Shown: positions 21,006 through 21,285 of the stretch, in pieces
Position numbering within the stretch: position 1 is the stretch's first letter
How the letters are laid out: every line of letters starts with the position of its first letter
NCBI GenBank assembly: GCA_043777755.1
Contig: JAYWHK010000247.1
Span: 1 to 21,285, forward strand
Source of the DNA: CANHEE01 sp043777755
Lineage (GTDB): Bacteria; Bacteroidota; Bacteroidia; Chitinophagales; Saprospiraceae
Direction of reading: 5' to 3'
Length of the DNA: 21,285 bases
The notes under the pieces: model-generated
The model's database searches: none
Seen by the model: the letters and a program-made list of their open reading frames with translations, nothing else
What the model was told of the DNA's origin: nothing
Translations under genes and position numbers: made by a program

Positions 21006-21285
21006 GTTTTGAAAAAAATTTAAAGGTTTTAATATTAAGTAATGAATATAAAATTTAAAGGTAGATGGAGTAGCCTAAACGGCACTATGTTTTTATTGTA
21101 TTTGTTTTCCATCAATTCCTATGCAAACATACGATTTAATCTAAATATAAAGTTTTTTTTGGTATAATTTTTTTGGGACTTTAAAAAAAATCTTACTGTA
21201 AAATATTAAGTGATAGAAAAAAGCATTCGTTATGGGTTGTAAAAGATGCAAAAAAAAGTATTATTTTGTAAAAAAACATTTATTT
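21006..21285. other. Upstream region of the propeller gene and window edge
   Basis: On the minus strand TATGTTTG at 21124-21131 is a possible -7 box, giving a leader of about 110 bases; no -33 TTG is clear. On the plus strand an ATG at 21232 opens a frame (MGCKRCKKKYYFVKKHLF) that runs off the window end. It has a CxxC pair but is too short to call a gene. Confidence 0.35.

Overview
The window is AT-rich DNA from a member of the Bacteroidota. The evidence is a type IX secretion C-terminal domain on a secreted protein, families typical of the phylum (DUF4783, DUF7619, DUF4199-like, His_kinase/LytTR pairs), and several promoters of the phylum's form (upstream TTTG or TTG, then TAnnTTTG about 20 bp later) in place of sigma-70 boxes. 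A free-living Cytophagales-like or related lineage seems likely. Species cannot be told from the sequence.

Layout. (1) 1-3563: a two-gene minus-strand operon of membrane proteins (flippase-like UPF0104/LPG-synthase family, then a DUF4199-like protein) ends beside a long perfect palindrome. Divergent from it is a secreted rhodanese, followed by an exported DUF4783 protein. The latter converges on hypoxanthine phosphoribosyltransferase across a shared bidirectional terminator. (2) 3564-6150: a 430-bp gap with an orphan promoter, two tiny ORFs and a terminator, then a minus-strand M43 metalloprotease lipoprotein. (3) 6151-9615: a LytS-type sensor kinase and a LytTR response regulator separated by a 520-residue AAA ATPase/PD-(D/E)XK nuclease. 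Three copies of an 11-13 bp word at exact 21-bp intervals lie upstream of the kinase promoter and look like a LytTR operator. (4) 9775-11799: inorganic pyrophosphatase converges with a large helical protein with no bases between them. (5) 11800-12732: a 933-bp non-coding block with its own promoter and several strong stem-loops, followed by simple repeats that run up to the next gene. (6) 12733-15618: a 961-residue T9SS cargo protein with a seven-bladed propeller. (7) 15619-16274: a non-coding stretch carrying a 150-bp element with perfect 29-bp inverted repeats plus smaller hairpins. (8) 16275-21005: arabinose-5-phosphate isomerase (kdsD), which converges on a secreted TPR protein, and a secreted PQQ-type propeller protein with its own strong terminator.

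Most genes are housekeeping or envelope genes. The signals most worth following are the kinase-ATPase/nuclease-regulator arrangement with its phased repeats and inverted repeat cluster, the structured non-coding block at 11950-12520, and two genes (the kinase and kdsD) whose start codon lies only 4 bases after the promoter box, which implies leaderless mRNAs. I found no tRNA, rRNA, CRISPR array or transposase gene.
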